Positions 25,997 through 36,035 are shown, counted from the first letter of the stretch. The stretch is 64,000 bases of DNA from an uncultured Clostridia bacterium (GCA_934162535.1 CAKPJC010000006.1:1-64000); one strand, 5' to 3'. The notes: a model not told the origin generated them from the letters alone. Made by a program: numbers and translations.

Positions 25997-26025
25997 ATTA
26001 TATTCTTTTTTATTTTTTATGTGAA
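25997..26025 (-). promoter_or_regulatory. Promoter of the small membrane gene-spoVM-clpC run
   Basis: On the minus strand TTCACA (26025-26020) and TATAAT (26002-25997) are 17 bases apart, 28 bases before the first start codon. Confidence 0.6.
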
Positions 26026-26055
26026 TTTTAACTAGGATTATACATATGGATTTGT

Positions 26056-27954
26056 TTACATTTTATATAATTTTTCTAAAACTATTATAAACATTGCATG
26101 TGACCAACCTAAACCTAATACCCAATTTGGTTTAAGTGTTTTATTATCTATTTGTTCACCTAAAAGGCTATGCTTACCTGCTGTTTTTAGGACAAAGTCA
26201 AATGTTTCTTTTGCTTTTTTCTTTTCTCCTATTTCTAGGTAATATAATGTCATCCATAAATTTGCAATAGGCCATGGTGAGCCATTTCTATAATGGTCTT
26301 TTTCAAATCTTTGATAGCCACCTGTATATGTTCTTATTGTTAGATTTATATTTTCTACCGTATTTTGTACTTTTTTCTCTTTTGGTGAAAATACACCAAA
26401 TGGTATTACTGCACCTAATATGCTTATATCCATTCTTTTATCTGTAGTATTTCTTACATATGATTTTCTTGTTTCGTCATACAAGTTTGTTTCAATATAT
26501 TCTTTTATTTTTAGTTTTAGTTCTGATATTTCATTAATATTTTTGCTTACTTTTTCTTCCTTTAATCTGTTATTTTCAAACTCTGAAACATTTTTTCCTA
26601 AAACATTATATATTTTTATCATTGAATCAAATGCAGAATATATACTTGCTAATGAATATAAGTGTATACCTTCACACATTTCCCATAAATCATAGCTTAC
26701 ATGATATATTTCTGTTCCATTTATTATGTCTTTTGTGTATCTTTTTAGGAAGTCTACTGCCTTTTCACACATATGTAAGTTTGATTTTAAGAATTCTTCA
26801 CTTTTGGTATATTCGTAATGTGAATATACACCATATACAACACTTGCTGTTTCATCAATTTGGTAGCCCCAACATGGTGCAAGTTTTCCATCTGTATAAA
26901 AACGTTGCTCCCACATTCCATTTTTGCTTTGTGTCATCTTGCAAAATGTATTATAAAATTTGTCTGTTTCTTTTGTCATTTTTAGAATATCTAGTGCTTT
27001 TGCTATAAATATTGCGTCTCTTGGCCAGCAATACGCATATCTTCCACATTGTGTTAAATATTCATCTATTTCTGGTGCTGCAATTATTCCTCCTGTTGTT
27101 TCATTCATTAATAATGGAAATAGTAATATACTTCTTCTGTATATATCTTGGATTTTTTCTTCATAACTACTTTCTGGTTCTTTTAGTTCAAGTCCGTTAT
27201 GTTCTTTTACATATTTTCTCCAATATGATTTTACATTTGAATATTCCTTTTTTAGGTCAATCTTCTTTATTCTTTCTACTTCATTTTCGACAGCTTGTAT
27301 TGTTTTTTTGTTTTCATCTATATATATACATATTTCTATTTCTCTTTTTTCTCCTGGTTTCATTATTCCAATATCAAAGCTTATACTTGAGTCTTTTGAC
27401 ATTCCAATATAGTCTTTATCTTGGATGTTTCCTGAATGGATATTGCTTATTGTGTCATTTATTTGGTAACTTAATAATTCTTTGTCTTTTGAAAATGTTG
27501 CAACTGAAAAATCATGTGCATATTGTATCATTCCATTATCTATTTTCATTGCTCCAACGAAATTGTTTTGGTCTGATAGTAGTTCTGAATGAATCAAAAA
27601 GTTTACATCTAATTCAATATTTCCAACATTCATAAATGTGTATTTTTTTACAAATATGTCTTCTTTTATTGTTATAAAGTCTGTTTGTAATACCTTTAGG
27701 TTGAAATATGTGTTTGTTATTTCAGTGTTTAGTATATTTGTGTCTGTATCATAATATTGTACATATGTGTTATTTATATCATCATGTAAATATATTAGGT
27801 CTGAATCATTTACTTTTACTCCTGTATGAAAATAGTTTAGATATTGTCTATTTTCTCTATTTGGAAATGATAACCTTAGTAACTCTCCTTTTCCTGAAAA
27901 TGTTGCTAATATATCTTTGTTTCCTATTATTGCTTCATTCAAGTATTTTTCCAT
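26056..27954 (-). CDS. Glycoside hydrolase family 15-like protein
   Basis: 632 residues. An N-terminal beta-sandwich (about 1-260) precedes an (alpha/alpha)6 barrel, the architecture of bacterial glucoamylase-type GH15 enzymes. Barrel motifs include QCGRYAYCWPRDAIFIAKAL, WEQRFYTDG, QIDETASVVYGV, SYDLWEMCEGIHLYSLASIY (proposed acid Glu in WE) and YRNGSPWPIANLWMTLYYLE. There is no signal peptide, so an intracellular alpha-glucan substrate is likely. It is the last gene of the ftsK-coiled-coil-MBL run, 39 bases after the MBL gene. Exact specificity is not readable. Confidence 0.85.
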   Translation of the reverse strand: MEKYLNEAIIGNKDILATFSGKGELLRLSFPNRENRQYLNYFHTGVKVNDSDLIYLHDDINNTYVQYYDTDTNILNTEITNTYFNLKVLQTDFITIKEDIFVKKYTFMNVGNIELDVNFLIHSELLSDQNNFVGAMKIDNGMIQYAHDFSVATFSKDKELLSYQINDTISNIHSGNIQDKDYIGMSKDSSISFDIGIMKPGEKREIEICIYIDENKKTIQAVENEVERIKKIDLKKEYSNVKSYWRKYVKEHNGLELKEPESSYEEKIQDIYRRSILLFPLLMNETTGGIIAAPEIDEYLTQCGRYAYCWPRDAIFIAKALDILKMTKETDKFYNTFCKMTQSKNGMWEQRFYTDGKLAPCWGYQIDETASVVYGVYSHYEYTKSEEFLKSNLHMCEKAVDFLKRYTKDIINGTEIYHVSYDLWEMCEGIHLYSLASIYSAFDSMIKIYNVLGKNVSEFENNRLKEEKVSKNINEISELKLKIKEYIETNLYDETRKSYVRNTTDKRMDISILGAVIPFGVFSPKEKKVQNTVENINLTIRTYTGGYQRFEKDHYRNGSPWPIANLWMTLYYLEIGEKKKAKETFDFVLKTAGKHSLLGEQIDNKTLKPNWVLGLGWSHAMFIIVLEKLYKM

Positions 27955-27993
27955 TATAAATTCCTTTCCATTTTATCTGAATATTTATTCAGA

Positions 27994-29637
27994 TTACCCT
28001 TCTATTATATTTAATATTTGTTTTTCAAGGTCTTTCATTTTTTCGTTTATTCTAAACATGTCTTCATCTCTAAGTTGAGTATCTTCCATGTCTTGTTTAA
28101 CAAATTGCTGCATATCTTGTATTTCATTTTGTAATTTGTTAAGTCTTGTAAGTATTTCTTGTTTAATTGTGTGTGGTTTTCTAATCTTTATTTTGTTTAC
28201 GATTTTTAACTCATCTGCTAATTCATATGTTTCACCAAACTCAGGTATTGTCGCATTTATTCCTGTTTCTTCAAGTATTTTGTTTCTTAATACTATTTGT
28301 GATTCTTCTTCCCCATGAACAAGGAATATGTGTTTTGGCTTTGTTCTAAATGAATATATAAAATTCATTAACCATTCTTGATCTGCATGTCCTGAATATC
28401 CTTCTATATATTCTATTCTAGCATTTACTGCAAATTCTTCTCCAAATATTGTTACTTTTTTAGCTCCATTTACTATTGAATATCCTAATGTTCCTGGTGC
28501 TTGGTAACCAACAAATAGTATTGTGCTGTCTGGCTTCCATATATTGTGTTTTAGATGATGTTTTATTCTTCCGACATCACACATTCCACTCGCTGATATT
28601 ATTATTGATGGTTGATTTAATTCATTTAATGCCTTTGATTCATCTGCTGTTTGTGTGAATTGTAGCCCTGGGAATTCTAGTGGATTATCTCCTCTTTCCA
28701 TCTCTTCTTGTATTTCTTCTTCAAATAAGTCTGTATTTTGCTTAAATATTTCTGTTGCTGATATTGCAAGTGGGCTATCAACAAATACAGGTACTTTCAT
28801 TAATGTACTGTATTTTCTTTTGAATTCTTCATCATCAGTATTTTCTTTTATTTTGTTTAGTTCATATAGTATTTCTTGTGTTCTTCCAACTGCAAATGAT
28901 GGTATTACAACTGTTCCTCCATTGTCTATTGTTTCTGATACAACATCAAGGAACATATGAGCTTTTTCATTGTTTTTTACGTGTAATCTGCTTCCATATG
29001 TTGATTCCATTACAAGATAGTCTGCATTTTCTATCATTGTTGGTGAATCTAATAATGGTAAATCATTATTTCCTAAGTCTCCTGAAAATACTGCTTTTGT
29101 TTCTTTTCCATTTTCTGTTGCCCATACCTCTATTATGCTTGAGCCTAACATATGTCCAGCATCATTAAATCTTACACATATATCTTCTGATACCTGTATT
29201 ATTTCATCATATTGTACTGGTGTGAATATTTCTAAACAGTTTATTGCATCTTCTGCTGTATATAAAGGTGGATATGTTTGTTCACCTTTTCTTTTTCTTT
29301 TTTTATTTTTCCATTCTGTTTCCATTTCTTGAATGTGTCCACTGTCTGGTAACATTATTCCACATAGGTCACATGTTGCTTTGTGTGCATATATAGGTCC
29401 TTTGAAACCTTCTAAGTATAGTTTTGGTATTCTTCCTGAATGGTCTATATGTGCATGTGTTAGTAGCATGAAGTCGATTTCTGCTGGATTATATGCAAAT
29501 GGTTGGTAGTTTTCTATTTCTAACTCTTTGCTTCCTTGATACATTCCACAGTCTACTAAGAATTTTTTTCCTGCTGCTTCTACAAGAAAGTTTGAGCCTG
29601 TAACCATTTTTGCAGCTCCTAAAAATGTTATTTTCAT
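27994..29637 (-). CDS. MBL-fold, beta-CASP RNA/DNA-specificity hydrolase
   Basis: 547 residues. The zinc-binding motif LLTHAHIDHSGRIP, GSSIIEVW, FSGDLG and a beta-CASP cap (VVIPSFAVGRTQEILY, IIISASGMCDVGRIKHHL) identify a CPSF-like metallo-beta-lactamase nuclease, completed by the KHIFLVHGE motif. About 70 residues of coiled coil (LNKLQNEIQDMQQFV) are appended at the C-terminus. It may act on RNA; substrates are not known. It starts 14 bases after the coiled-coil gene. Confidence 0.9.
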   Translation of the reverse strand: MKITFLGAAKMVTGSNFLVEAAGKKFLVDCGMYQGSKELEIENYQPFAYNPAEIDFMLLTHAHIDHSGRIPKLYLEGFKGPIYAHKATCDLCGIMLPDSGHIQEMETEWKNKKRKRKGEQTYPPLYTAEDAINCLEIFTPVQYDEIIQVSEDICVRFNDAGHMLGSSIIEVWATENGKETKAVFSGDLGNNDLPLLDSPTMIENADYLVMESTYGSRLHVKNNEKAHMFLDVVSETIDNGGTVVIPSFAVGRTQEILYELNKIKENTDDEEFKRKYSTLMKVPVFVDSPLAISATEIFKQNTDLFEEEIQEEMERGDNPLEFPGLQFTQTADESKALNELNQPSIIISASGMCDVGRIKHHLKHNIWKPDSTILFVGYQAPGTLGYSIVNGAKKVTIFGEEFAVNARIEYIEGYSGHADQEWLMNFIYSFRTKPKHIFLVHGEEESQIVLRNKILEETGINATIPEFGETYELADELKIVNKIKIRKPHTIKQEILTRLNKLQNEIQDMQQFVKQDMEDTQLRDEDMFRINEKMKDLEKQILNIIEG

Positions 29638-29650
29638 ATGTTCTCTCCTC

Positions 29651-31174
29651 TTAATTAAATATTTTTGTTTTTCTATTTAGCCTTATTTTTTCTTTTGGTT
29701 CTATTATAAATTTGTCTTCATTTATGTTTTCATCAAATATTTGTACATAATATTTTTCAAATTCAGGTGTTATTTTGAAATATAGTTCCTCAAGTTTTAT
29801 TATTCTTGTTTTTAATACATGGTCAAGTATTTCAATAGGTATTTTTACTATAACTTTTCTGTCTATAGCCACTTGTAGTAGCTTTTCTTCTACCATCAAT
29901 ATTTTTTCTCGTAATTCTTCTACATCTTTTATGTTTTCCATTTTATCAAATGGCAATACCATGTAATATCTAAATTGGTAGATTTGATTCACTATTTTTT
30001 CTTCATCTTCTTTTTCTATTCCTTTTTGAAAACAGTCTAAAAATATCTGCTCAAATTGTACAATTATCTGCCTTATTTTGTTTTGATTGTATTTTATTGC
30101 TTCCAGTAAGTTTTTTCTTTCTTCTAATAATTTTTTTTCATACATATAGTTTTCTGGGTTCATGTAATAGTTGCTTTCTTCAATTTGATTCATTAATATT
30201 TTTTTTCTGTCTACTAGTTGTTGTTTTAGTACTCTTATACTAAATATTTTCTTTTCAAGTGGTACATCTTTGTTTCTTTTGTCATATTCAGCTTTTAATC
30301 TTGTTTCTTGACTTAGTATTTTTTCTATGCTTTTTATTTCTTTTGTTGCATTTTTCTTTTCTTCCGTATATTTTTCAATATATTTTTTTGTGTTTTTAAA
30401 TTCTTCTAGTTTAAATATTATATTTTGAAGGTCTTTTTCTGCTTGTTTTTTAAATTGTTGATTATTATTTACCTCATTTATTATTGCAATTTTTGATAGT
30501 AAATCTATTAATTCTTTTGCAGTTTCTACATCATATTTTTTTTGTAGTTCTTCTTTCATTTGTTGTAAATAGTCAATTATTCCATCATTGTCTTTACACC
30601 ATGAATCCATAAATTCTTTGCCAAGTAGTATTTGCAATGTTTGATATATAAGATTTGAATTTATATTTTCAACTTCGTTTTTTGGCGTTGTCCATGACCA
30701 ACCATTGAAGTCTCTCAATACTTCTACTCTATCTATACATCTACCAGTGTTTATTAAGTTTGATAGTGCAATTGATGTCATTCCATATTTTTGATTTACT
30801 ATTTTAGGGTTTCTTGATATTTTTTCTATTGCATATAATAATTTGTTTTCTATTGGATATGCAATTATTTCATTTCCATTTATATAGAATTTATCTTTTT
30901 TTATGGTTTCTTCTATTTCAATATTTTCTAATTTTTGACTAAGTTTTACTACATTTATTGTATTACAATTTCTTTGTATGTTTTTTAGTAGTTCTTCTAT
31001 ATATTCTGACTGACTTGTTTTTATTGCTTTCGCATTTTTATAGTCTTTGTATGATACTTCTATTTTATATAATATTCCTTGGAGAAGATTTTTTGCATGT
31101 TCTTCTATATTCTTGTTTTCTAATATTTTTTCTAGTTCTTCATTTTTATCCTTTTTTATTAATTTTTCTAGCAT
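29651..31174 (-). CDS. Coiled-coil protein of unknown function in the ftsK operon
   Basis: 507 residues, no signal or membrane segment. The middle (residues about 215-400) is Lys/Glu-rich and predicted coiled coil (EKYTEEKKNATKEIKSIEKI). The N-terminal third includes a conserved-looking Trp-rich patch, RDFNGWSWTTPKNEVENINS. ATG 31174 is preferred over one 15 bases upstream because AAAGGAG lies just before it. It is packed between ftsK and the MBL gene. Family not recognised; an envelope or division-linked role is only suggested by position. Confidence 0.7.
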   Translation of the reverse strand: MLEKLIKKDKNEELEKILENKNIEEHAKNLLQGILYKIEVSYKDYKNAKAIKTSQSEYIEELLKNIQRNCNTINVVKLSQKLENIEIEETIKKDKFYINGNEIIAYPIENKLLYAIEKISRNPKIVNQKYGMTSIALSNLINTGRCIDRVEVLRDFNGWSWTTPKNEVENINSNLIYQTLQILLGKEFMDSWCKDNDGIIDYLQQMKEELQKKYDVETAKELIDLLSKIAIINEVNNNQQFKKQAEKDLQNIIFKLEEFKNTKKYIEKYTEEKKNATKEIKSIEKILSQETRLKAEYDKRNKDVPLEKKIFSIRVLKQQLVDRKKILMNQIEESNYYMNPENYMYEKKLLEERKNLLEAIKYNQNKIRQIIVQFEQIFLDCFQKGIEKEDEEKIVNQIYQFRYYMVLPFDKMENIKDVEELREKILMVEEKLLQVAIDRKVIVKIPIEILDHVLKTRIIKLEELYFKITPEFEKYYVQIFDENINEDKFIIEPKEKIRLNRKTKIFN

Positions 31175-31190
31175 ATCTTCTCCTTTCAAT

Positions 31191-33572
31191 CTATTCTTCT
31201 GTTGCTTCTGGGCTTGTTGTCATCTTTAGTTCTGCAAGTCTTTCTAATGTCATTAGTACTTGCCTTGGTTTACTTCCTTGGTATCCTGAGATTACTCCTC
31301 TTTCTTCCATTTGGTCAATTATTCTTCCTGCTCTCGCATATCCTACTTTAAATCTTCTTTGTATAAATGATGTTGATGCTTGTCCTGTTTCAACTACAAC
31401 ATCTATTGCATCCATTAGTAATGGGTCTGTATCATCATCTGCTTGTGCTTCTTCAGCAATTTCTTTATCTGTTTTATTGCTTTTTTCAATTGTTTCAAGT
31501 ATGTCTTCACTATATGTTGCAACTCCATTTGATTTTATGAAGTCAACAACTTTTTCTACTTCAGGGTCATCTATAAATGCTCCTTGTATTCTTGTTGGCT
31601 TTGGTGCACCTGCTGGATAGAATAGCATATCTCCTTTTCCTAAAAGTTTTTCTGCTCCAACTTGGTCTAGTATTGTTCTTGAATCTACTTGTGATGATAC
31701 TGCAAATGCTATTCTTGATGGTATGTTCGCTTTGATTATTCCTGTTATTACATCTACAGATGGTCTTTGTGTTGCTATTATTAGGTGCATTCCTGCTGCT
31801 CTTGCTTTTTGTGCTAGTCTACATATTGAGTCTTCTACATCTTTTGCGGCTACCATCATTAAGTCTGCTAACTCGTCTATTATTATTACTATTTGTGGTA
31901 GTTGTCCAACACCTTCCTCTTTTTCTACTAGTGCATTATATCCTTTTAGGTCTCTTACTCCTTTTTGTGCAAATACATTGTATCTATTATCCATTTCTTG
32001 TACTGCCCATGCTAATGCTCCTGCTGCTTTTTTAGGGTCTGTGACTACTGGTATTAATAGATGTGGTATTCCATTATATACTGATAATTCTACGACTTTT
32101 GGATCTATCATTACAAGTTTTACTTCACTTGGTTTTGCTTTGTATATTATACTTGCTATTATTGTGTTTATACATACACTTTTTCCTGAACCTGTTGCTC
32201 CTGCGATTAATGCATGTGGCATTTTTGCTATATCAGCTATTGCCATATTTCCTGCAACATCTTTTCCAAGTGCTACACTTAATTTTGATTTATGATTTTG
32301 AAATTCATCACTTTCAACTACGTCTCTAAAGTGTACTGTTTCTTTTTCTGAGTTTGGTACTTCTATCCCTACTGCTTGTTTCCCTGGTATTGGAGCTTCT
32401 ATTCTTATTGTTTCTGCTGCAAGGTTTAGTGCTATATCATCTGCTAGATTTGCTATTTTACTTACTCTTACACCTTCTGCTGGTTTTAGTTCATATCTTG
32501 TTATTGCAGGTCCAACTGATACATTTTCTACTTTTGCTTGTACTCCAAAACTGTATAATGTTTTTTGTAATTTTGTTGCTATTTCTGTAAGTGCCTTTGC
32601 TCCACCTTTTATCGTTTTTTTCTCACCTTTGCTTAATAATTCTACTGGTGGATATTCATAGTGCTCATCTTCTACTGCTTGTGCATGCTCTAGTTGTAGT
32701 ACTTCTTTTACTTTTTCTTCTTTCTTTTCTTCTTCTTGTTTGAATAGGTTTCCTTCTATGAAGTCTGGCTCAATGTTATTTTTGTGCTTTTCTCCTCCTA
32801 TTATAACAAGTTTTTCTTTTTCCTTCTTGTTTTTTCTTTTTGGTTCGTCTTCTACAACTCTACCATTTAGGTTTATTTTTATTTGCTCTTCTTGTGGTTC
32901 TTCTTCTATATCTAAATATGCTTTTCTATTTTCTTTTATTGTTTTCATTCTGTTATTTTCATATTCTGATTCTTCTTGTTGATGGTTTGCCATTTTTTGT
33001 TCATGTCTTTCTTTCCTTCTGTTTACACCATCTTGTATCCAATTACTTACCATTCCTGATATGTCTATTCCAAATACTGTTGCAAATAGTATTAGTGATA
33101 CACCTATACTTAGTATTATTGTTCCTATTTTGCCAAATAACTTGAATAATGGTACTGCTGCTATTGTTCCTAATGCTCCTCCTCCAACACTATTTTCTCC
33201 TAGTTGAAATGCGTCTTTTATTATTTCTGATATGTTTTGTTCTATGCTTATCGTTCCATTATATATTTGATATACACTTAGTATTACTGCAACAAATATT
33301 AATAATAGTGTGTATTGTAATATTTTTGATGATAAATATCCATCATCATCTTTACATGCCATTTTTACTGCTACTGCAAATGCACCTATTGGTAGTACAT
33401 ATTTTATTATACCAAACATCCCCCCTAAAAAGTCGCTTAGTGCTATTCCTATATAACCTGATTCTGTGTATATTAACACTGTTAGTAGGATGCTTAGTAT
33501 TATTGTTATTATTACTCCTAAATTTGGTGATTCTTTTTTTGCTCTTTTTCCTTTATATTTTTTCTTTGCCAT
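31191..33572 (-). CDS. ftsK: DNA translocase FtsK/SpoIIIE
   Basis: 793 residues. Four N-terminal membrane helices (residues about 15-170), a charged linker, then the motor. The motor has the FtsK alpha/beta domains (GPAITRYELKPAEGVRVSKI, Walker A GATGSGKSVCINTI, Walker B VIIIDELADLMM, QRPSVDVITGIIKANIPSRIAF) and a C-terminal winged-helix gamma domain (STSFIQRRFKVGYARAGRIIDQME) that reads KOPS/SRS polarity sequences. In sporeformers it pumps the chromosome across septa. It heads a four-gene run downstream. Confidence 0.96.
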   Translation of the reverse strand: MAKKKYKGKRAKKESPNLGVIITIILSILLTVLIYTESGYIGIALSDFLGGMFGIIKYVLPIGAFAVAVKMACKDDDGYLSSKILQYTLLLIFVAVILSVYQIYNGTISIEQNISEIIKDAFQLGENSVGGGALGTIAAVPLFKLFGKIGTIILSIGVSLILFATVFGIDISGMVSNWIQDGVNRRKERHEQKMANHQQEESEYENNRMKTIKENRKAYLDIEEEPQEEQIKINLNGRVVEDEPKRKNKKEKEKLVIIGGEKHKNNIEPDFIEGNLFKQEEEKKEEKVKEVLQLEHAQAVEDEHYEYPPVELLSKGEKKTIKGGAKALTEIATKLQKTLYSFGVQAKVENVSVGPAITRYELKPAEGVRVSKIANLADDIALNLAAETIRIEAPIPGKQAVGIEVPNSEKETVHFRDVVESDEFQNHKSKLSVALGKDVAGNMAIADIAKMPHALIAGATGSGKSVCINTIIASIIYKAKPSEVKLVMIDPKVVELSVYNGIPHLLIPVVTDPKKAAGALAWAVQEMDNRYNVFAQKGVRDLKGYNALVEKEEGVGQLPQIVIIIDELADLMMVAAKDVEDSICRLAQKARAAGMHLIIATQRPSVDVITGIIKANIPSRIAFAVSSQVDSRTILDQVGAEKLLGKGDMLFYPAGAPKPTRIQGAFIDDPEVEKVVDFIKSNGVATYSEDILETIEKSNKTDKEIAEEAQADDDTDPLLMDAIDVVVETGQASTSFIQRRFKVGYARAGRIIDQMEERGVISGYQGSKPRQVLMTLERLAELKMTTSPEATEE

Positions 33573-33599
33573 TTTCTACTTCCTTTCAGTTTCTAAAAA

Positions 33600-33650
33600 T
33601 GGAGACACTCCTCTTGCAAGGGGTGTCCCCGATTTTGTGGGGTTATCCCC
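33600..33650 (-). terminator. Terminator region between the ATPase-like gene and ftsK
   Basis: On the minus strand GACACCCCTT/AAGAGGAGTGTC (33627-33604) forms a stem with one mismatch, followed by TCCATTTTTAG. GGGG/CCCC pairs just upstream could form an alternative fold. Confidence 0.6.
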
Positions 33651-33652
33651 AT

Positions 33653-34156
33653 TTATTGGAGTTCTTTTCTACTATTTTGTATTGTTTTTATTGTGTCTTC
33701 TAATGACATTTCCATTAGATTTACAGCTTCTCCTATATTTTTTTCTAGTTTAGCAAGTGTGTCTGTTAAAACTGATTCTGTTGATGTTAGTATATTGTTA
33801 GCATATTCTTTTGTTCCTTGTGATATTTCTCTTGACATTTCATTTGCTGTTTCTATTATTTCTGCTTTTTGTTCATATGCTTTTCTTGTTATTTCATGTT
33901 CATCAATCATAGCTATTATTCTATTTTCTGCTTCTTTAACTATTCCATCAGCCTCTTTTTGAGCTTCAACTAATATTCTTTGTCTTTCTTCTTTTACCCA
34001 TTTTGCTTGTTTTAACTCATCAGGTAATTTTATTCTTATTTCTTTTATTATTTCAAGCATCTCTTCTTTGTCTACCATTCCTTTGTTTGTAAATGGTAGA
34101 TTTTTGCTGTTTTCTAATATATCTTCTAAAGTTTCTAATAATGTAAAGATTTCCAT
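33653..34156 (-). CDS. Coiled-coil, V-ATPase subunit H/DivIVA-like protein
   Basis: 167 residues, almost entirely helical. A short structured start (ENSKNLPFTNKGMVDKEEMLEIIKEIRIKLPDEL) leads to a long coiled coil (EAQKEADGIVKEAENRIIAM). Such proteins are commonly annotated as ATPase or V-type subunit H relatives but have no catalytic site, and they often sit near rsmD in Clostridia. It follows rsmD by 19 bases. A cytoskeletal or division role is speculation. Confidence 0.7.
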   Translation of the reverse strand: MEIFTLLETLEDILENSKNLPFTNKGMVDKEEMLEIIKEIRIKLPDELKQAKWVKEERQRILVEAQKEADGIVKEAENRIIAMIDEHEITRKAYEQKAEIIETANEMSREISQGTKEYANNILTSTESVLTDTLAKLEKNIGEAVNLMEMSLEDTIKTIQNSRKELQ

Positions 34157-34175
34157 CGTTTACCCCTTTCCAGTT

Positions 34176-34730
34176 TTATGTCTTTTTACTTAAAAATATT
34201 ATGTTTGCTCTTCCATATTTTCTTTCATCTATAATTGCGACATTTATTTTTTCTATTTCTTTTTTTATTCTTTTTTCATCATCTGTTTCTAATATTATTA
34301 TTCCGTTTTCTTGGATAATATTTTTTTCTATTATTTTTTCTAAGGATTTTTCTATAAAATTTGTTTCATATGGTGGGTCAATATATATTATATCAAACTT
34401 TTCTTTTGAAACTTTTTCTATGCATTCCTTAAAATCTATATTATATAATTCTACTTTTTCTTCCATATGTGTTTTTTGTATGTTTTTTTTGATTATTCCT
34501 ATTGCTTCTTTTGATTTATCACATAGTATTGCTTTTTTTGCTCCTCTACTTAGCATTTCTAGTCCTATTGCTCCACTTCCTGCAAATAAGTCTAGTACTG
34601 TTGCTTCTGGTATTTGGTTTTGAATTATATTAAATATTGATTCTTTTACTCTATCAAGAGTTGGTCTTGTGTTGTCTCCTTGTAATGTGTATAATTTTGT
34701 TCCCTTTGCTTTTCCACTAATTATTCTCAT
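34176..34730 (-). CDS. rsmD: 16S rRNA (guanine966-N2)-methyltransferase
   Basis: 184 residues. The SAM-binding motif is DLFAGSGAIGLEMLSRGA and the catalytic motif is IDPPYETN; the start MRIISGKAKGTKLYTL and RPTLDRVKESIFNI are typical of RsmD. It methylates G966 of 16S rRNA during 30S assembly. Own promoter at 34757-34784. Confidence 0.95.
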   Translation of the reverse strand: MRIISGKAKGTKLYTLQGDNTRPTLDRVKESIFNIIQNQIPEATVLDLFAGSGAIGLEMLSRGAKKAILCDKSKEAIGIIKKNIQKTHMEEKVELYNIDFKECIEKVSKEKFDIIYIDPPYETNFIEKSLEKIIEKNIIQENGIIILETDDEKRIKKEIEKINVAIIDERKYGRANIIFLSKKT

Positions 34731-34756
34731 TTTTAGCCTTTCTTTCCTATACTACT

Positions 34757-34784
34757 ATTTTATTCTTTTTTTTGCTATTGTCAA
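34757..34784 (-). promoter_or_regulatory. Promoter of rsmD
   Basis: On the minus strand TTGACA (34784-34779) and TAAAAT (34762-34757) are 16 bases apart, about 27 bases before the start codon. Confidence 0.65.
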
Positions 34785-34853
34785 TATTATTAACAAAAAT
34801 GTAATATACATTTAATATTTCTGTAATATTTGTAATACACAGCGTTACAACAA

Positions 34854-34883
34854 AAACTATCTATGTTTTTACATAGATAGTTT
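34854..34883 (-). terminator. Terminator of sepF-divIVA
   Basis: A perfect 12-bp stem AAACTATCTATG/CATAGATAGTTT (34854-34865 with 34872-34883) with a T-rich tail on the minus strand lies 13 bases after the divIVA stop. Confidence 0.8.
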
Positions 34884-34896
34884 AACTTTTGTTTTT

Positions 34897-35382
34897 CTAT
34901 TCATCTTTATTTATTTCTTTTATTAGTTCAAGTTGTGATATTAGTAATGATTCCATTTTTGCTTTGTATATATCAAATTGTTTTTTTATGTCATCTAGTT
35001 CCTTTTCTTTTTTGCTTACTTGGTCATCTAATTCACTTAGTGTTTTTCTTGAATTTTCTTTTGATATTCTTACTAGTTCTTCTGATTGTTTTTGTGCTTC
35101 GCTTATTATTTGTTCTGATTGTTGTCTTGCTACATTTTTTACTTCTTCTGCTGTTGATTGTGCCATTACTAATGTGTTTTGTAGTGTTGTTTCTATATTT
35201 TTGTAGTGACTCAGACTTACTGTTAGTTCTTCTATTTTTGTTCTCGCTGTTGCAAGTTCTTTATAGTTTTTTTCATAGTCTGTTTGTATTTCATCAAGAA
35301 ATTCGTCTACTTCTTCAACATTGTACCCATTCATCATTTGTTTATTGAATTTTTTGTTTTCTATATCTAATGGTGTAATCAT
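34897..35382 (-). CDS. divIVA: DivIVA domain cell-division protein
   Basis: 161 residues. The membrane-binding N-terminus (ITPLDIENKKFNKQMMNGYNVEEVDEFLDEI) is the conserved DivIVA lipid-binding and dimerisation unit, followed by two coiled-coil segments. It marks negatively curved membrane at septa and poles. It lies 30 bases downstream of sepF in the familiar division cluster. Confidence 0.93.
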   Translation of the reverse strand: MITPLDIENKKFNKQMMNGYNVEEVDEFLDEIQTDYEKNYKELATARTKIEELTVSLSHYKNIETTLQNTLVMAQSTAEEVKNVARQQSEQIISEAQKQSEELVRISKENSRKTLSELDDQVSKKEKELDDIKKQFDIYKAKMESLLISQLELIKEINKDE

Positions 35383-35412
35383 ACTGGATTGCCTCCGTTC
35401 TTTTTAAAACGA

Positions 35413-35904
35413 TTAGTTTATACTGTTATTTTTTAACCATGAAACAGATAGTTTACTTTTTATTTCTTCTCTAGCCATTTCATTTGTTATCTCATAATTC
35501 ATAGGTGCAATTAAAAATATAGAGTTTGAGATTTTTTGGATATGTCCATCTAATGCGTAAACTCCACCACTAATAAAGTCAACTATTCTTCTAGCTACAT
35601 CTTTGTTTACATATTCTAAATTAACTATTACTGACTTTTTTTCTTTTAATAAACTACATATTTCTTCTGACTGTTCAAATGTAGTTGGTTGAGATATTAC
35701 CATTTTTATTGGTTGACCTTGTCCTGTGATAGGAACTACTTTTCCTTTATTTTTTCCGAAGAATTTTCTTCCTTCGTCTTCATCTTCATAGTCTAGATTA
35801 TCATTATAATCGTATCCTTCTTCTTCTTCATATTCTCCATTATCACTTTCTGGTTGGTTCATTCCAATTAACCCCCATACTTTGTCCATTATAGCTCCTG
35901 CCAT
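35413..35904 (-). CDS. sepF: Cell division protein SepF
   Basis: 163 residues. An amphipathic N-terminus (MAGAIMDKVWGLIGM) binds membrane, an acidic linker (EYEEEEGYDYNDNLDYEDEDE) follows, and the C-terminal SepF core has IKMVISQPTTFEQSEEI and VNLEYVNKDVARRIVDFISGGVYA. It bundles FtsZ filaments. GGAGGG precedes the first ATG. Confidence 0.95.
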   Translation of the reverse strand: MAGAIMDKVWGLIGMNQPESDNGEYEEEEGYDYNDNLDYEDEDEGRKFFGKNKGKVVPITGQGQPIKMVISQPTTFEQSEEICSLLKEKKSVIVNLEYVNKDVARRIVDFISGGVYALDGHIQKISNSIFLIAPMNYEITNEMAREEIKSKLSVSWLKNNSIN

Positions 35905-35953
35905 TTTTTTCCCTCCTAATATTTTTACACTTTTGTATTAAGTCTTCGCATAT

Positions 35954-35982
35954 AGTATCTTACTTTTTTATTTTTTTGTCAA
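35954..35982 (-). promoter_or_regulatory. Promoter of sepF-divIVA
   Basis: On the minus strand TTGACA (35982-35977) and GATACT (35959-35954) are 17 bases apart. Confidence 0.7.
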
Positions 35983-36035
35983 GCTTTTTTGGTGTTGTAA
36001 TAAAAACTTAATCTTTCTGTAATATTTTTGTAACA

